A DNA stretch of 64,000 bases, from the NCBI RefSeq assembly GCF_900108315.1, contig NZ_FNVB01000002.1, forward strand, positions 372,001 to 436,000. The letters are read 5' to 3'. The notes beneath the pieces are model-generated. The model saw only the letters and a program-made list of their open reading frames with translations, made no database searches and was not told the origin of the DNA. The stretch is from Saccharopolyspora kobensis (GTDB lineage: Bacteria > Actinomycetota > Actinomycetes > Mycobacteriales > Pseudonocardiaceae). Shown one piece after another: positions 19,203-26,742 of the stretch. The translations under genes were made by a program, and so were the position numbers. Position 1 is the stretch's first letter; each line of letters starts with the position of its first letter.

Positions 19203-20141
19203 GTGAACACCGACAACGCCCATCCCGATCGCGGGGCCCTGTCCGAGGTCGCCCCCGGAGTGCACGCGTGGGTCCAGCCCGACGGCAGCTGGTGGATCAA
19301 CAACGCCGGGGCGGTGTTCGGCGACGACGGCGCGGTGCTGGTGGACACCTGCGCGACCGCGCGGCGCACGCAGCGCTTCCTGGACGCCGTGCGCGCGGCG
19401 GGCGGGGACGTGCCGATCCGGTTCGCGGTGAACACCCACCTGCACGGCGACCACACGCACGGCAACGCGCTGCTGCCGGACTCGACCGTCCTCATCGGAC
19501 ACCCGTCGACGCGGGACGGCATCCTCGCCGACACGATTCTGCGGGACCCGCCGCCGGTGTGGGCGCCGACACCGGAGTGGGGCATCACCGAGCACCGCGC
19601 TCCCTCGGTGCTGCTGGAGGATTCGCTGGTGCTGCACGTCGGCGGACGCCGGATCGAACTGCACCACCCGGGGCATCCCGCGCACACCTCCGGCGACGTG
19701 GTGGCGTGGGTGCCGGACGCGGAGGTGCTGTTCACCGGCGACCTGATCTTCCACGGCGTGACCCCGCTGGTGTTCATGGGATCGGTGGAAGGCGCGCTGA
19801 AATCGCTGGACTGGCTGGCGGGTTTCCGCGCGAGAACGGTGGTCCCGGGCCACGGGCCGGTGCTGCCCGGCACCTCGTTCCCGCGCGTGCTGGAGGACCA
19901 GGCCCGCTACTACCGCTTCGTCCTGGACACCGCCCGCCAGGCCCGCACCGACGGCCTCACCCCGCTGGAAGCGGCCCGGCGCTGCGATCTCGGCGAGTTC
20001 GCGAGCTGGCCGGACCCCGAGCGCATCGTCTTGAACCTGCACCGCGCCTACGCCGACGCCGACGACACCGAGGTCGACCTCGCAGCGGCCTTCGCGGACG
20101 CGGTCGCCTACAACGGCGGTCCTCTCCGCACCGCCGTCTGA
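19203..20141 (+). CDS. metallo-beta-lactamase-fold hydrolase
   Basis: A 312-residue MBL-fold enzyme. The zinc motif HLHGDH (residues 80-85), a later His in HPGHPAHTSGD, the bridging Asp in LFTGDLIF and the last ligand His in VVPGHGPV are complete, so two metals can bind. The GTG at 19203 with GGGAGG ten bases upstream is used; the long open frame upstream is antisense to uvrC. Proteins of this SoxH-like type hydrolyse lactones, thioesters or sulfur compounds. The substrate is unknown. It is transcribed divergently from uvrC and stands alone. Confidence 0.9.
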   Translation: MNTDNAHPDRGALSEVAPGVHAWVQPDGSWWINNAGAVFGDDGAVLVDTCATARRTQRFLDAVRAAGGDVPIRFAVNTHLHGDHTHGNALLPDSTVLIGHPSTRDGILADTILRDPPPVWAPTPEWGITEHRAPSVLLEDSLVLHVGGRRIELHHPGHPAHTSGDVVAWVPDAEVLFTGDLIFHGVTPLVFMGSVEGALKSLDWLAGFRARTVVPGHGPVLPGTSFPRVLEDQARYYRFVLDTARQARTDGLTPLEAARRCDLGEFASWPDPERIVLNLHRAYADADDTEVDLAAAFADAVAYNGGPLRTAV

Positions 20142-20152
20142 TCGTTTTCTCC

Positions 20153-20202
20153 CGGTGAAGGGCGCCTCCGGGCGAGTGCGTGCCAGAAGGCGCCCTTCAC
20201 CG
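20153..20202. terminator. bidirectional terminator after MBL hydrolase and GH172 genes
   Basis: Perfect 15-bp arms CGGTGAAGGGCGCCT (20153-20167) and its complement (20188-20202) with a 20-base loop. It lies in the 66-bp space between two convergent genes and is preceded by GTTTTCT on the plus strand. Confidence 0.85.
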
Positions 20203-20207
20203 CTGGG

Positions 20208-21287
20208 TCACAGGGGGCGGGGGATGCGGTCTTGGACCGGGGCGAGGGTGACCGGGAGCGCCGGGAGGGTCTGGTACCAGTAGGCGGTCGAGGAGACGTC
20301 GTCGGAGCGCTTGTTGGCGTGGCCGTGCTCGATGGTCACCCGGATCGACTCGTCGAACACCACCGGGTCCTCCACGTGGAACCGGTAGTAGGAGACCTGG
20401 CCGCTCCAGTTCCGGCCGCCCGGCATGGTCAGGCCGTGGTAGGGCGCCTGGTACTGCTGGGTGGGGCACCACGCGGTGTTGAAGTAGTCCTCGGTGCCGG
20501 TGCCGTGCAGGCGCGGCGGCCACGCCTCGCCGTCGATGAAGAACATGTCATCGCCCTCGCCGTACCAGTTCCACTCGCTGGTGTGGCGGAGGTTGTGCAC
20601 GTTGAGCACGGTGCCGACGTAGTGCCCGCGGCCCTCGGCCTCCAGGATCACGTAGTTGCCCTCGCCGCCGATGTTGGTGCCGCCGAAGAGGAATTCCTCG
20701 TTGGTCTGGTCGCCCTGCTCGACGCCGTCGGTGGGGTTCTGCCGCCGCCACTGCGCGTGGAAGTAGCCCAGTTCCGGATCGGCCTCGGCGTAGGTCTCGT
20801 AGTCGATGTAGAAGTAGAACGTCACCGGCTTGACGCTCATCTCGCTGATCAGCTCGAACCGGGCGCGCCCGGCGAAGGGCATGGCGAACCAGCAGTTGAA
20901 GCCCTTGCCGTCCTGCGGGCTCATCTGCAGCGGCGCGGACACGAAGTTGGCGCTGAGCCCGTGGCCCATGCCGAAGAAGTCGCCCAGCGGCACCAGCACG
21001 GCCGGCTGCGACTGGTCGTCCCAGGTGATCTTGAGGACGAGCCTGCGCAGGTAGTCCCCCTCCAGCTCGGCGGGCTTGCCGACGTGGTCGAGCGCCACGG
21101 TGCACCAGATGTGGGTGATCACGCCGGGGCCCTGGATGTCGGCCAGCTCCCGGGTCTGCCCCGGCTCGATGCGGAAGTTGTCGGTGTTGCCGCCGGTCTG
21201 GTCCCAGCTGGACACCCGGCCGCGCCTGCTGCTCCGCAACCGGGGCAGGTCGCGCAAACTGCTGCCGAAATCTCCGTAACCGCCCAA
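20208..21287 (-). CDS. DUF2961 / glycoside hydrolase family 172 protein
   Basis: About 359 residues matching DUF2961, now GH172: SSWDQTGGNTDNFRIEPGQT, GPGVITHIWCTV, PLGDFFGMGHG, FNCWFAMPFAGRARFELIS, FYFYIDYETY, FHAQWRRQNP, EGRGHYVGTVLNV, WYGEGDDMFFIDGE and LHGTGTEDYFNTAWCP. Characterised members are alpha-fructofuranosidases or arabinofuranosidases acting as ring-shaped trimers. No signal peptide is seen, so it may be intracellular. The TTG at 21287 is preferred because GGGGAGG lies five bases before it; an upstream GTG (21335) would add 16 residues but has no ribosome-binding site. It is isolated from sugar transport genes. Confidence 0.88.
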   Translation of the reverse strand: MGGYGDFGSSLRDLPRLRSSRRGRVSSWDQTGGNTDNFRIEPGQTRELADIQGPGVITHIWCTVALDHVGKPAELEGDYLRRLVLKITWDDQSQPAVLVPLGDFFGMGHGLSANFVSAPLQMSPQDGKGFNCWFAMPFAGRARFELISEMSVKPVTFYFYIDYETYAEADPELGYFHAQWRRQNPTDGVEQGDQTNEEFLFGGTNIGGEGNYVILEAEGRGHYVGTVLNVHNLRHTSEWNWYGEGDDMFFIDGEAWPPRLHGTGTEDYFNTAWCPTQQYQAPYHGLTMPGGRNWSGQVSYYRFHVEDPVVFDESIRVTIEHGHANKRSDDVSSTAYWYQTLPALPVTLAPVQDRIPRPL

Positions 21288-21335
21288 AACCGCCTCCCCA
21301 GAGGTGATGTGCGTCTCCTCGATCCCTTCTACCAC

Positions 21336-21674
21336 GGAGATCGACAGGGCGGTGCTTTCCCGGGAAGGGCAAGCCGATCGACCTAATCAGGGCCCGCGCC
21401 ACAGGCTCGGTTCCGCTGCCCGGCCAGCGGAATCATCTCCGGTCCATCGGGTGGACGGGCTCGCGCCAGGCGGGCGACCGCTTCCGCACGCGATCACCCG
21501 TTCGCACGGGTAATCGGCCGGGTGGTCACCGAGATGCCCCAGTCCGGCCATGAGTTCACCCCCGCAGCATCACGCTCCGCGCTCAGCCGACAGGAGCGCG
21601 GCGCACTGGTGCGCGGGGCGGACGCGAACCGACCCCGCCCCTCCGAACGGCGGCCGAACCACCCCGGTCACGCG
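21336..21674. other. non-coding space upstream of the GH172 gene
   Basis: No credible gene. The stretch contains several short open frames without family character and lies between the GH172 start and the DHODH-like gene, both on the minus strand. It should hold the GH172 promoter, but no clear -35/-10 pair or operator was recognised. Confidence 0.35.
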
Positions 21675-21707
21675 AGGGCGCCCCGGCCGAGGCGACCGGG
21701 GCGCCCT
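21675..21707 (-). terminator. terminator of the DHODH-like gene
   Basis: Perfect 12-bp arms AGGGCGCCCCGG (21675-21686) and its complement (21696-21707) with a nine-base loop. On the minus strand it begins 12 bp after the stop of the DHODH-like gene. Confidence 0.75.
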
Positions 21708-21718
21708 GCGACCTGCGG

Positions 21719-22741
21719 TCAGCGGGCCGGCGGTTCGTAGTTCTCGATGCGGCGCAGGAGGTTCCGGATGCGGGCTCCGTAGAGCGGCGAGAGGGCGTAG
21801 CCCGGGTAGCTGGCGAACCAGCTGGCGCTGCCGAGGCTCACCGCGTCCGCGCCCGCCCAGAAGTACTCGCGGCAGTCGTCGAAGCTGCGGATGCCGCCGG
21901 TGGCGATGATCGGCAGGGTCACGTCCGCGTCGCGCAGCTCCTTGACCACCCGCAGGCCGATCGGCTTGATGGCGCGGCCGGAAAGGCCGCCGAAGCCGTT
22001 CTTCAGCAGCGGCCGCCCGGTGTTCGGGTCCAGCCGCAGGCCCTTGACGGTGTTGATCGCGGTCAGCGCGGAGACCCCGTGCTTGGCCGCCAGCCGCGCG
22101 TGGGCGACGTAGCCGTAGTCCGGTGACAGCTTCAGGATCACCGGGTGGTTGCTGCGCGGCACCGCCTCGGCCAGCACCGACTCGATGATCTGGTCGAAGT
22201 CGAAGTTGACGTTGTGGCAGGAGACGTTGAACTCGACCGCGGCGATCTCACCGGCGGGCACCGCGGCGTTGACCTTGTCCACCAGGGTGACGAACTCCTC
22301 GGCGGAGAACCCGCCGACGGAGATGATGGTGTTCTGCTCGCGGGTGCGCGGGTAGTAGTCGCGCAGGTAGGCGTCGATGCCGACGTTGCACCAGCCGAAC
22401 GCGTTGAGCCAGCCGCCGTCGACCTGCCGCAGCGCCTGGCCGTAGCGCTTGAGCAGCGCGGGCAGCTCGTTGAGCGCCCAGTCGTCCTTGGTGGTGAAGT
22501 GCCCTTCGCGGGGCTCGACGGTGACGGTGCGGGTGGTGACCGCGCCGAAGCGCTCCAGCCGCACGAAGTTCGAGATCGGGCTCATGCCGTAGGCCATCAC
22601 CTTGGCGTTGGCCACGCCGTAGCCCAGCAGGCTGGACGAGGTCACCAGGCGGTTGCGCAGTCTGATGTCGCCGAGCCGAACGCCGGGTTCGGCCGGAACG
22701 TCTCGCACCAACCGTAGGTTGCGCTCCTGGGCCACGCTCAC
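21719..22741 (-). CDS. orphan class 1 dihydroorotate dehydrogenase-like flavoprotein
   Basis: A 340-residue TIM-barrel flavoprotein resembling class 1 dihydroorotate dehydrogenases: SSSLLGYG, the AVTTRTVTVEPREG loop, the VEFNVSCHNVNFD segment with the Cys that replaces the class 2 Ser base, VILKLSPDYG, ALTAINTVKGLRLDP, GGLSGRAIKPIGLRVV and IIATGGIRSFDDC. Actinobacteria normally make pyrimidines with a class 2 membrane enzyme, and no pyr genes or PyrK-like electron partner are nearby, so this is probably a paralogue with another substrate, for example an uracil- or hydantoin-like compound. It diverges from a DeoR regulator. Confidence 0.82.
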   Translation of the reverse strand: MSVAQERNLRLVRDVPAEPGVRLGDIRLRNRLVTSSSLLGYGVANAKVMAYGMSPISNFVRLERFGAVTTRTVTVEPREGHFTTKDDWALNELPALLKRYGQALRQVDGGWLNAFGWCNVGIDAYLRDYYPRTREQNTIISVGGFSAEEFVTLVDKVNAAVPAGEIAAVEFNVSCHNVNFDFDQIIESVLAEAVPRSNHPVILKLSPDYGYVAHARLAAKHGVSALTAINTVKGLRLDPNTGRPLLKNGFGGLSGRAIKPIGLRVVKELRDADVTLPIIATGGIRSFDDCREYFWAGADAVSLGSASWFASYPGYALSPLYGARIRNLLRRIENYEPPAR

Positions 22742-22842
22742 GATCTCCTCCTACCCCGCGTCGACGACCTGCGCGTCGCAGCGTCGGCCTCCATTGTCCC
22801 CCATTCGCCGCTCCCCACCCCAGCGGCCTCGATCACATGGTC

Positions 22843-22882
22843 TGTTCGATGCCTTGTGCTTCGCACACCGTTCATGTTCGAT
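22843..22882. promoter_or_regulatory. direct repeats TGTTCGAT, candidate DeoR operator
   Basis: TGTTCGAT occurs at 22843-22850 and again at 22875-22882. The repeat-to-repeat distance of 32 bp (about three helical turns) places both on one face of the DNA. They lie in the 148-bp space between the DHODH-like gene and the divergent deoR-type regulator. DeoR proteins commonly bind short direct repeats. The second repeat ends 8 bp before the regulator start codon. Confidence 0.5.
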
Positions 22883-22889
22883 CGAAGGT

Positions 22890-23645
22890 GTGGAGAGTTC
22901 GGAACGCACATCGACGATCGTCGAACGGCTGCGCCTGGCCGAGCGCGTCACGGTTGCCGAGCTGGCCGAGGCGACCGGCTGCTCGGAGATGACCATCCGC
23001 CGCGACCTCGACCAACTCGCCGAGCAGGGCGTGCTGCGCCGGGTGCGCGGCGGTGCGGTGAGCTTCCTGCGCGGCCATTCCGCGCCGTTCCCGCTGCGCG
23101 AGCGCGACGAAGTGGCCGTCAAGCAGCGGCTGGCCGCGGCGGTGGACGAGCTGATCACCGACTGCGAATCGGTGATCCTCGACTCGGGCACCACGACGCT
23201 GGAGGTCGCCAAGCGGCTCGCGCACCGGCGCCTCACCGCCATCCCGCTCGACCTGCACTCGGCGAACGCGCTGAGCAACGTGCCGCAGGTGGACCTGCTG
23301 CTGCCGGGCGGACGCACCAAGCCGGGCGAGCTGTCGTTCACCGGCCATCTAGCGGAGGCCTCGCTCCGCGCGCTGCGGGTGGACACCACGATCCTCGCCG
23401 TGTGCGGGCTGTCCGCCAAGCACGGCCTCACCGCCCACGACCTGGAGGAAGTGCCGGTGAAGCAGGCCGCGGTCAACGCCGCCCAGCGCGTCGTCGCGGT
23501 GTGCCACGGGGCGAAGTTCGCCCGCACCGGACTGGGGCTGGTCTGCCCGGTCACCGATCTCGACGTGGTCGTCACCGACACCTCCGCGCCGGAGGAGGCC
23601 CGCGCCGAGCTCGCGGCGGCCGGGGTGGAGGTGCGCGTTGTCTGA
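22890..23645 (+). CDS. DeoR-family transcriptional regulator
   Basis: A 251-residue sugar-phosphate-responsive repressor. The DeoR helix-turn-helix lies at residues 6-55 (TIVERLRLAERVTVAELAEATGCSEMTIRRDLDQLAEQGVLRRVRGGAV). The DeoR_C sensor has the SGTTTLEVAKRL phosphate loop, PLDLHSANALSN and LLPGGRTKPGELSFTG. The GTG at 22890 is preferred because homology begins there. The gene overlaps the downstream MFS transporter by 8 bp, so the two are one operon. It probably controls that transporter and the divergent DHODH-like gene through the repeats at 22843-22882. The inducer is unknown. Confidence 0.92.
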   Translation: MESSERTSTIVERLRLAERVTVAELAEATGCSEMTIRRDLDQLAEQGVLRRVRGGAVSFLRGHSAPFPLRERDEVAVKQRLAAAVDELITDCESVILDSGTTTLEVAKRLAHRRLTAIPLDLHSANALSNVPQVDLLLPGGRTKPGELSFTGHLAEASLRALRVDTTILAVCGLSAKHGLTAHDLEEVPVKQAAVNAAQRVVAVCHGAKFARTGLGLVCPVTDLDVVVTDTSAPEEARAELAAAGVEVRVV

Positions 23646-24789
23646 GACGAGCGTCGCGGTCCCGCAGCGGGCGCGCTGGGCCGTCACGGCCTACTTCGTG
23701 AGCACCGGTGCGGCGCTGGGCACCTGGACCGGGCGGATCCCGGCGATCAAGCAGGACCTGGGTCTGGACGAGGGGCAGGTGACGCTGGCACTGTTCGCGG
23801 TCGCGGCCGGTTCGGTGCTGGCGATGCAGGCCGTCGGGCACCTCGCCGACCGGTACGGCAGCGCCCGGGTGCTGAGGCCTGCCGGGCTGGCGATGGCGGC
23901 GAGCCTGCTGGTGCCGGGCTACGCGGGCAGCCTGCCGGTGCTGCTGGTGGGCCTGCTGCTGTTCGGCGCCGGGCACGGGACCGTCGACGTGGCCATGAAC
24001 ACCCACGCGATGCAGGTGCAGCGCGGCTACGGGCGGCCGATCGTGAGCACGTTCCACGCGATGTTCAGCGTCGGCGGCCTGCTGGGCGCCGGGGTCGGCG
24101 CCCTGGCCGCCCACGCCTCGATCGGCGCCGGCGCGCACTTCGCCCTCGTCGGGGCAGCGCTCGCCGCGGTGCTGCTGGTGGCCGGCCGCGAACTGCTCCC
24201 GCCGGAAGCGCAGGTGCGGAGCGGTTCCGCGCCGCGGCAGCGCGGGATCTCGCCGGGCATCCTGTTCCTCGGCGTGCTGGCGTTCTTCTGCTCGGTCGGT
24301 GAGGGCTCGATGGCCGACTGGTCGCCGCTGTACCTGCACGACGTGCTGGAGACCGGCCCGGCGGTCGCGGCGATCGGCTACGCGGTGTTCTCCGCGATGA
24401 TGGCCGTCTTCCGGTTCCTGGGCGACTTCCTGGTCGCGCGGCTCGGCCCGGTGGTGCTGGTCCGCTGCTGCGGCGCGATCGCCGGTACCGGCCTGGGCAC
24501 GGCGTTGCTGCTGCACCACCCGGTGGCGGCGATCATCGGGTTCGCGCTGTTCGGCATCGGGCTCTCGTGCATCATCCCGCAGGTGTTCAGCGCGGCGGGC
24601 AGCCGCGACCCGAGCCGCAGCGGCCGGGACCTGGCCCAGGTCAGCACCCTCGGCTACGGCGGTCTGCTGGCCGGCCCGGTGGTGATCGGCCTGATCTCCA
24701 GCTGGACCGACCTGAGCATCGGCCTCGCGGTCCCAGCCGCCCTGGCCCTCCTGGTCGCCCTCTCCGCCCCGGCCGTCCGCCCCCGCTGA
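23638..24789 (+). CDS. MFS transporter, YbjJ/fucose-permease-like
   Basis: A 383-residue twelve-segment major facilitator: VSTGAALGTWTGRIPAIKQDLGLDEGQ at the start, GHLADRYGSARVL after segment 2, GAGHGTVDVAMNTHAMQVQRGYGRPIVSTFHAMFSVGG in the middle and FSCIIPQVF-like GLSCIIPQVFSAAG late. This signature belongs to the YbjJ/FucP-related group. It begins with TTG inside the deoR stop region (8-bp overlap). Co-operonic with a DeoR regulator, it likely exports or imports a sugar-like or nucleoside-like compound that the divergent flavoprotein acts on. This is inference. Confidence 0.88.
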   Translation: MSETSVAVPQRARWAVTAYFVSTGAALGTWTGRIPAIKQDLGLDEGQVTLALFAVAAGSVLAMQAVGHLADRYGSARVLRPAGLAMAASLLVPGYAGSLPVLLVGLLLFGAGHGTVDVAMNTHAMQVQRGYGRPIVSTFHAMFSVGGLLGAGVGALAAHASIGAGAHFALVGAALAAVLLVAGRELLPPEAQVRSGSAPRQRGISPGILFLGVLAFFCSVGEGSMADWSPLYLHDVLETGPAVAAIGYAVFSAMMAVFRFLGDFLVARLGPVVLVRCCGAIAGTGLGTALLLHHPVAAIIGFALFGIGLSCIIPQVFSAAGSRDPSRSGRDLAQVSTLGYGGLLAGPVVIGLISSWTDLSIGLAVPAALALLVALSAPAVRPR

Positions 24790-24794
24790 CGCGG

Positions 24795-24843
24795 GGTCGT
24801 GAGTGCGTAGCAGTGTTTCGAACACTGCTACGCACTCACGACC
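24795..24843. terminator. perfect 23-bp hairpin, GTGAGTGC family
   Basis: Arms 24795-24817 and 24821-24843 are exact complements with a three-base TCG loop. The outer stem carries TCGTGAGTGC. It fills the space between the convergent MFS and nucleotidyltransferase genes and so acts as a two-way terminator. The outer stem recurs at 32667-32708 and 42180-42225. Confidence 0.9.
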
Positions 24844-24844
24844 A

Positions 24845-25603
24845 TCAGCGGGCTGCGGTCACCGCGGCTTCGAGGTAGGCCTGGGCCCGATCCACCGCTG
24901 CGACCAGGGAATCCGGGGTCAGACCGGCGATCAGCTGGTCCGCCTCGCGCAGTCCCGCCCGGGCGAGCAGGCGCTTCTCGTTGGTCACCCACTCCCCTCT
25001 CGCCGCCAGGACCGCGTGGGCCGATTGGCAGGCCGCCTGCGCGATCGCGCCGGCGGTTTCGGCGAGCCGCCCGTGCGGCGCGTGGTTGGCGCGCGCGTAG
25101 GCGAGGGTGAGCGAGGCCTGCTGCCACCAGACCTCCGGTGCGGCTTCGCGCAGCGGCCGCGGGAACTCCGGGCGCGGCAGTTCGCCGTGCAGCACCCGGT
25201 TGATCGCCAGCTCGGCCAGCACCAGGTAGCTCGGGATGCCCGCCAGGTGGAACATCAACGGCTGCCACTCGAATCGCCCGGCCCGCGCTTCGCCGAGCAC
25301 GTGCTCGACGACGTCGAGATCGCGGTAGTGGACGTCCACCGGGCGGTCGTCGATCCGCAGCCAGGCGCCGCCGTTGAACACGCCGCCGCCCCAGGCGCCG
25401 AGTTCGGACACCTCGCCGGGCCAGCCGACGTCGCGCAGGTGCTGCGGCTCGAACCGGCCGCGGTAGTAGATCGCGAAATCCCAGTCGCTGTCGGTGCGGT
25501 GCGTGCCCTGGGCGCGCGATCCGCCGAGGCTCACCGCGCGCACTCCGGGCAGCGCGGCGAGGCGGTCGGCGACGTGGGTCTCGAAATCGGCTTCTTCCGG
25601 CAA
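24845..25603 (-). CDS. nucleotidyltransferase-domain protein
   Basis: A 252-residue protein whose first 75 residues carry the polymerase-beta-like nucleotidyltransferase motif GGSRAQGTHRTDSDWDFAIYY (GGSRAxG then DSDxD) and a third acidic residue in RPVDVHYRD. The remainder is helical, resembling the HEPN-like or substrate-binding C-terminal part of kanamycin-nucleotidyltransferase-type enzymes. Catalytic residues are intact, so it probably transfers a nucleoside monophosphate to a small molecule or protein. It is not a typical toxin-antitoxin MNT gene because no HEPN gene is adjacent. It stops 1 bp after the hairpin at 24795-24843. Confidence 0.8.
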   Translation of the reverse strand: MPEEADFETHVADRLAALPGVRAVSLGGSRAQGTHRTDSDWDFAIYYRGRFEPQHLRDVGWPGEVSELGAWGGGVFNGGAWLRIDDRPVDVHYRDLDVVEHVLGEARAGRFEWQPLMFHLAGIPSYLVLAELAINRVLHGELPRPEFPRPLREAAPEVWWQQASLTLAYARANHAPHGRLAETAGAIAQAACQSAHAVLAARGEWVTNEKRLLARAGLREADQLIAGLTPDSLVAAVDRAQAYLEAAVTAAR

Positions 25604-25698
25604 AACGGCTCCTCATGGGCAGGATCGATCAGCGCGACCGGCGAGGTCGCGCCGCGGGACGGGATGATCACTGCGCGGAGCCCATGCGGCGGAGGCTA

Positions 25699-26616
25699 TC
25701 AGCGGTCGACGAAGGTCAACCAGTGGCGGTAGCGCTCGTCCGCGCCGCTGACCGCTGCGCTGAACGCGTCGCGGATCTCGGCGGTCATAGGGCCGGGCGC
25801 GCCGATCTCCCGGTTGTCGACCGAACGCACCGGTGTCACCTCGGCCGCGGTGCCGCACAGGAACATCTCGTCGGCGGCGTAGAGGTCCGAGCGCAGGAGG
25901 CTCTCGCGCCGCACGGTGATCCCCAGGTCCGCGGCCAGCGTCGCGACCGTGTCCTGCGTGATGCCCTCCAGCGCACCGGCGCTGGACGGCGGGGTGAAGA
26001 GCACGTCGCCGCGCCGGATGAAGATGTTCTCGCCGGAGCACTCGCTCACGTAGCCGTCGGTGCTCAGCAGGACCGCTTCGTCGAACCCGGCCTCGCGCGC
26101 TTCGAGCTTGGCCAGCGCGGAGTTGAGGTAGGGGCCGGTGGCCTTGGCGGCGGTGGGCACCACGGTCGGATCGTTGCGGCGCCAGGAGCTCGTCATCAGC
26201 CGGATGCCCTGCGCGGCGTCGTCGCCGAGGTAGGCGCCCCACTCCCAGCTGCTGATCGACATCCGCACCTCGGCCCCGGTGGGGTCGACGCCCATCGCGC
26301 CGTAGCCGAGGTGGGCGAGGTGGCGGACGTAGCAGGAGCGGTGGCCGTTGGCGCGCACCAGTTCCAGCGTCGCCGCGCGCAGTTCCGCCTTGTCGCGCGG
26401 CAGCGCCATGCGCAGCATCCTGGCGCTGCGGAACAGCCGGTCCAGGTGCTCGTCGAGTCGGAACAGCGCCGGTCCGTCCGATGTGGAGTACGCGCGGACG
26501 CCCTCGAAAACCCCGGTGCCGTAGTGCAATCCGTGGCTGAGCACGTGGATCCGGGCGTCCTGCCACGGAACCAGCTCGCCGTCCATCCAGATGTGGTCCG
26601 CCTCGGTCAGCGCCAT
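25699..26616 (-). CDS. ilvE: branched-chain amino acid aminotransferase
   Basis: A 305-residue fold-type IV PLP enzyme that performs the last step of valine, leucine and isoleucine synthesis. HGLHYGTGVFEGVRAY, YVRHLAHLGYGAMGVDP, the PLP lysine in PTAAKATGPYLNSALAKLEA, GYVSECSGENIFI, GITQDTVATLA and LCGTAAEVTPVRSVD are all present. The ATG at 26616 has GGGAGGG upstream; the frame remains open far upstream but without homology. It diverges from a MocR-type regulator across 126 bp, which suggests PLP- or amino-acid-dependent control. Confidence 0.95.
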   Translation of the reverse strand: MALTEADHIWMDGELVPWQDARIHVLSHGLHYGTGVFEGVRAYSTSDGPALFRLDEHLDRLFRSARMLRMALPRDKAELRAATLELVRANGHRSCYVRHLAHLGYGAMGVDPTGAEVRMSISSWEWGAYLGDDAAQGIRLMTSSWRRNDPTVVPTAAKATGPYLNSALAKLEAREAGFDEAVLLSTDGYVSECSGENIFIRRGDVLFTPPSSAGALEGITQDTVATLAADLGITVRRESLLRSDLYAADEMFLCGTAAEVTPVRSVDNREIGAPGPMTAEIRDAFSAAVSGADERYRHWLTFVDR

Positions 26617-26632
26617 CGCAACCCTCCCGCAA

Positions 26633-26667
26633 AAGTGGCTTGTCTCGCGATGTGGAACAGGCCACTT
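26633..26667. promoter_or_regulatory. inverted repeat AAGTGGC/GCCACTT in the ilvE-mocR intergenic space
   Basis: AAGTGGC (26633-26639) and its complement GCCACTT (26661-26667) are separated by 21 bases. A further AAGTG-like half lies at 26675. It is a candidate binding site for the divergent MocR regulator and sits over the expected ilvE promoter. Evidence is positional only. Confidence 0.35.
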
Positions 26668-26742
26668 CGCGGTCAAGTGACACGTTAGCAATTGGCTCAC
26701 TCCTCCACTAGACCGTGGTCCTCCTTGCGGCAGAATGGCCCC

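Noticed and set aside
16845-20141. Plus-strand open frame of 1098 codons running through uvrC and rapZ
   Set aside because: Its first 780 codons are antisense to uvrC and rapZ and read as low-complexity Gly/Arg/His sequence. Only the last 312 codons, from GTG 19203, match a real protein (MBL hydrolase).
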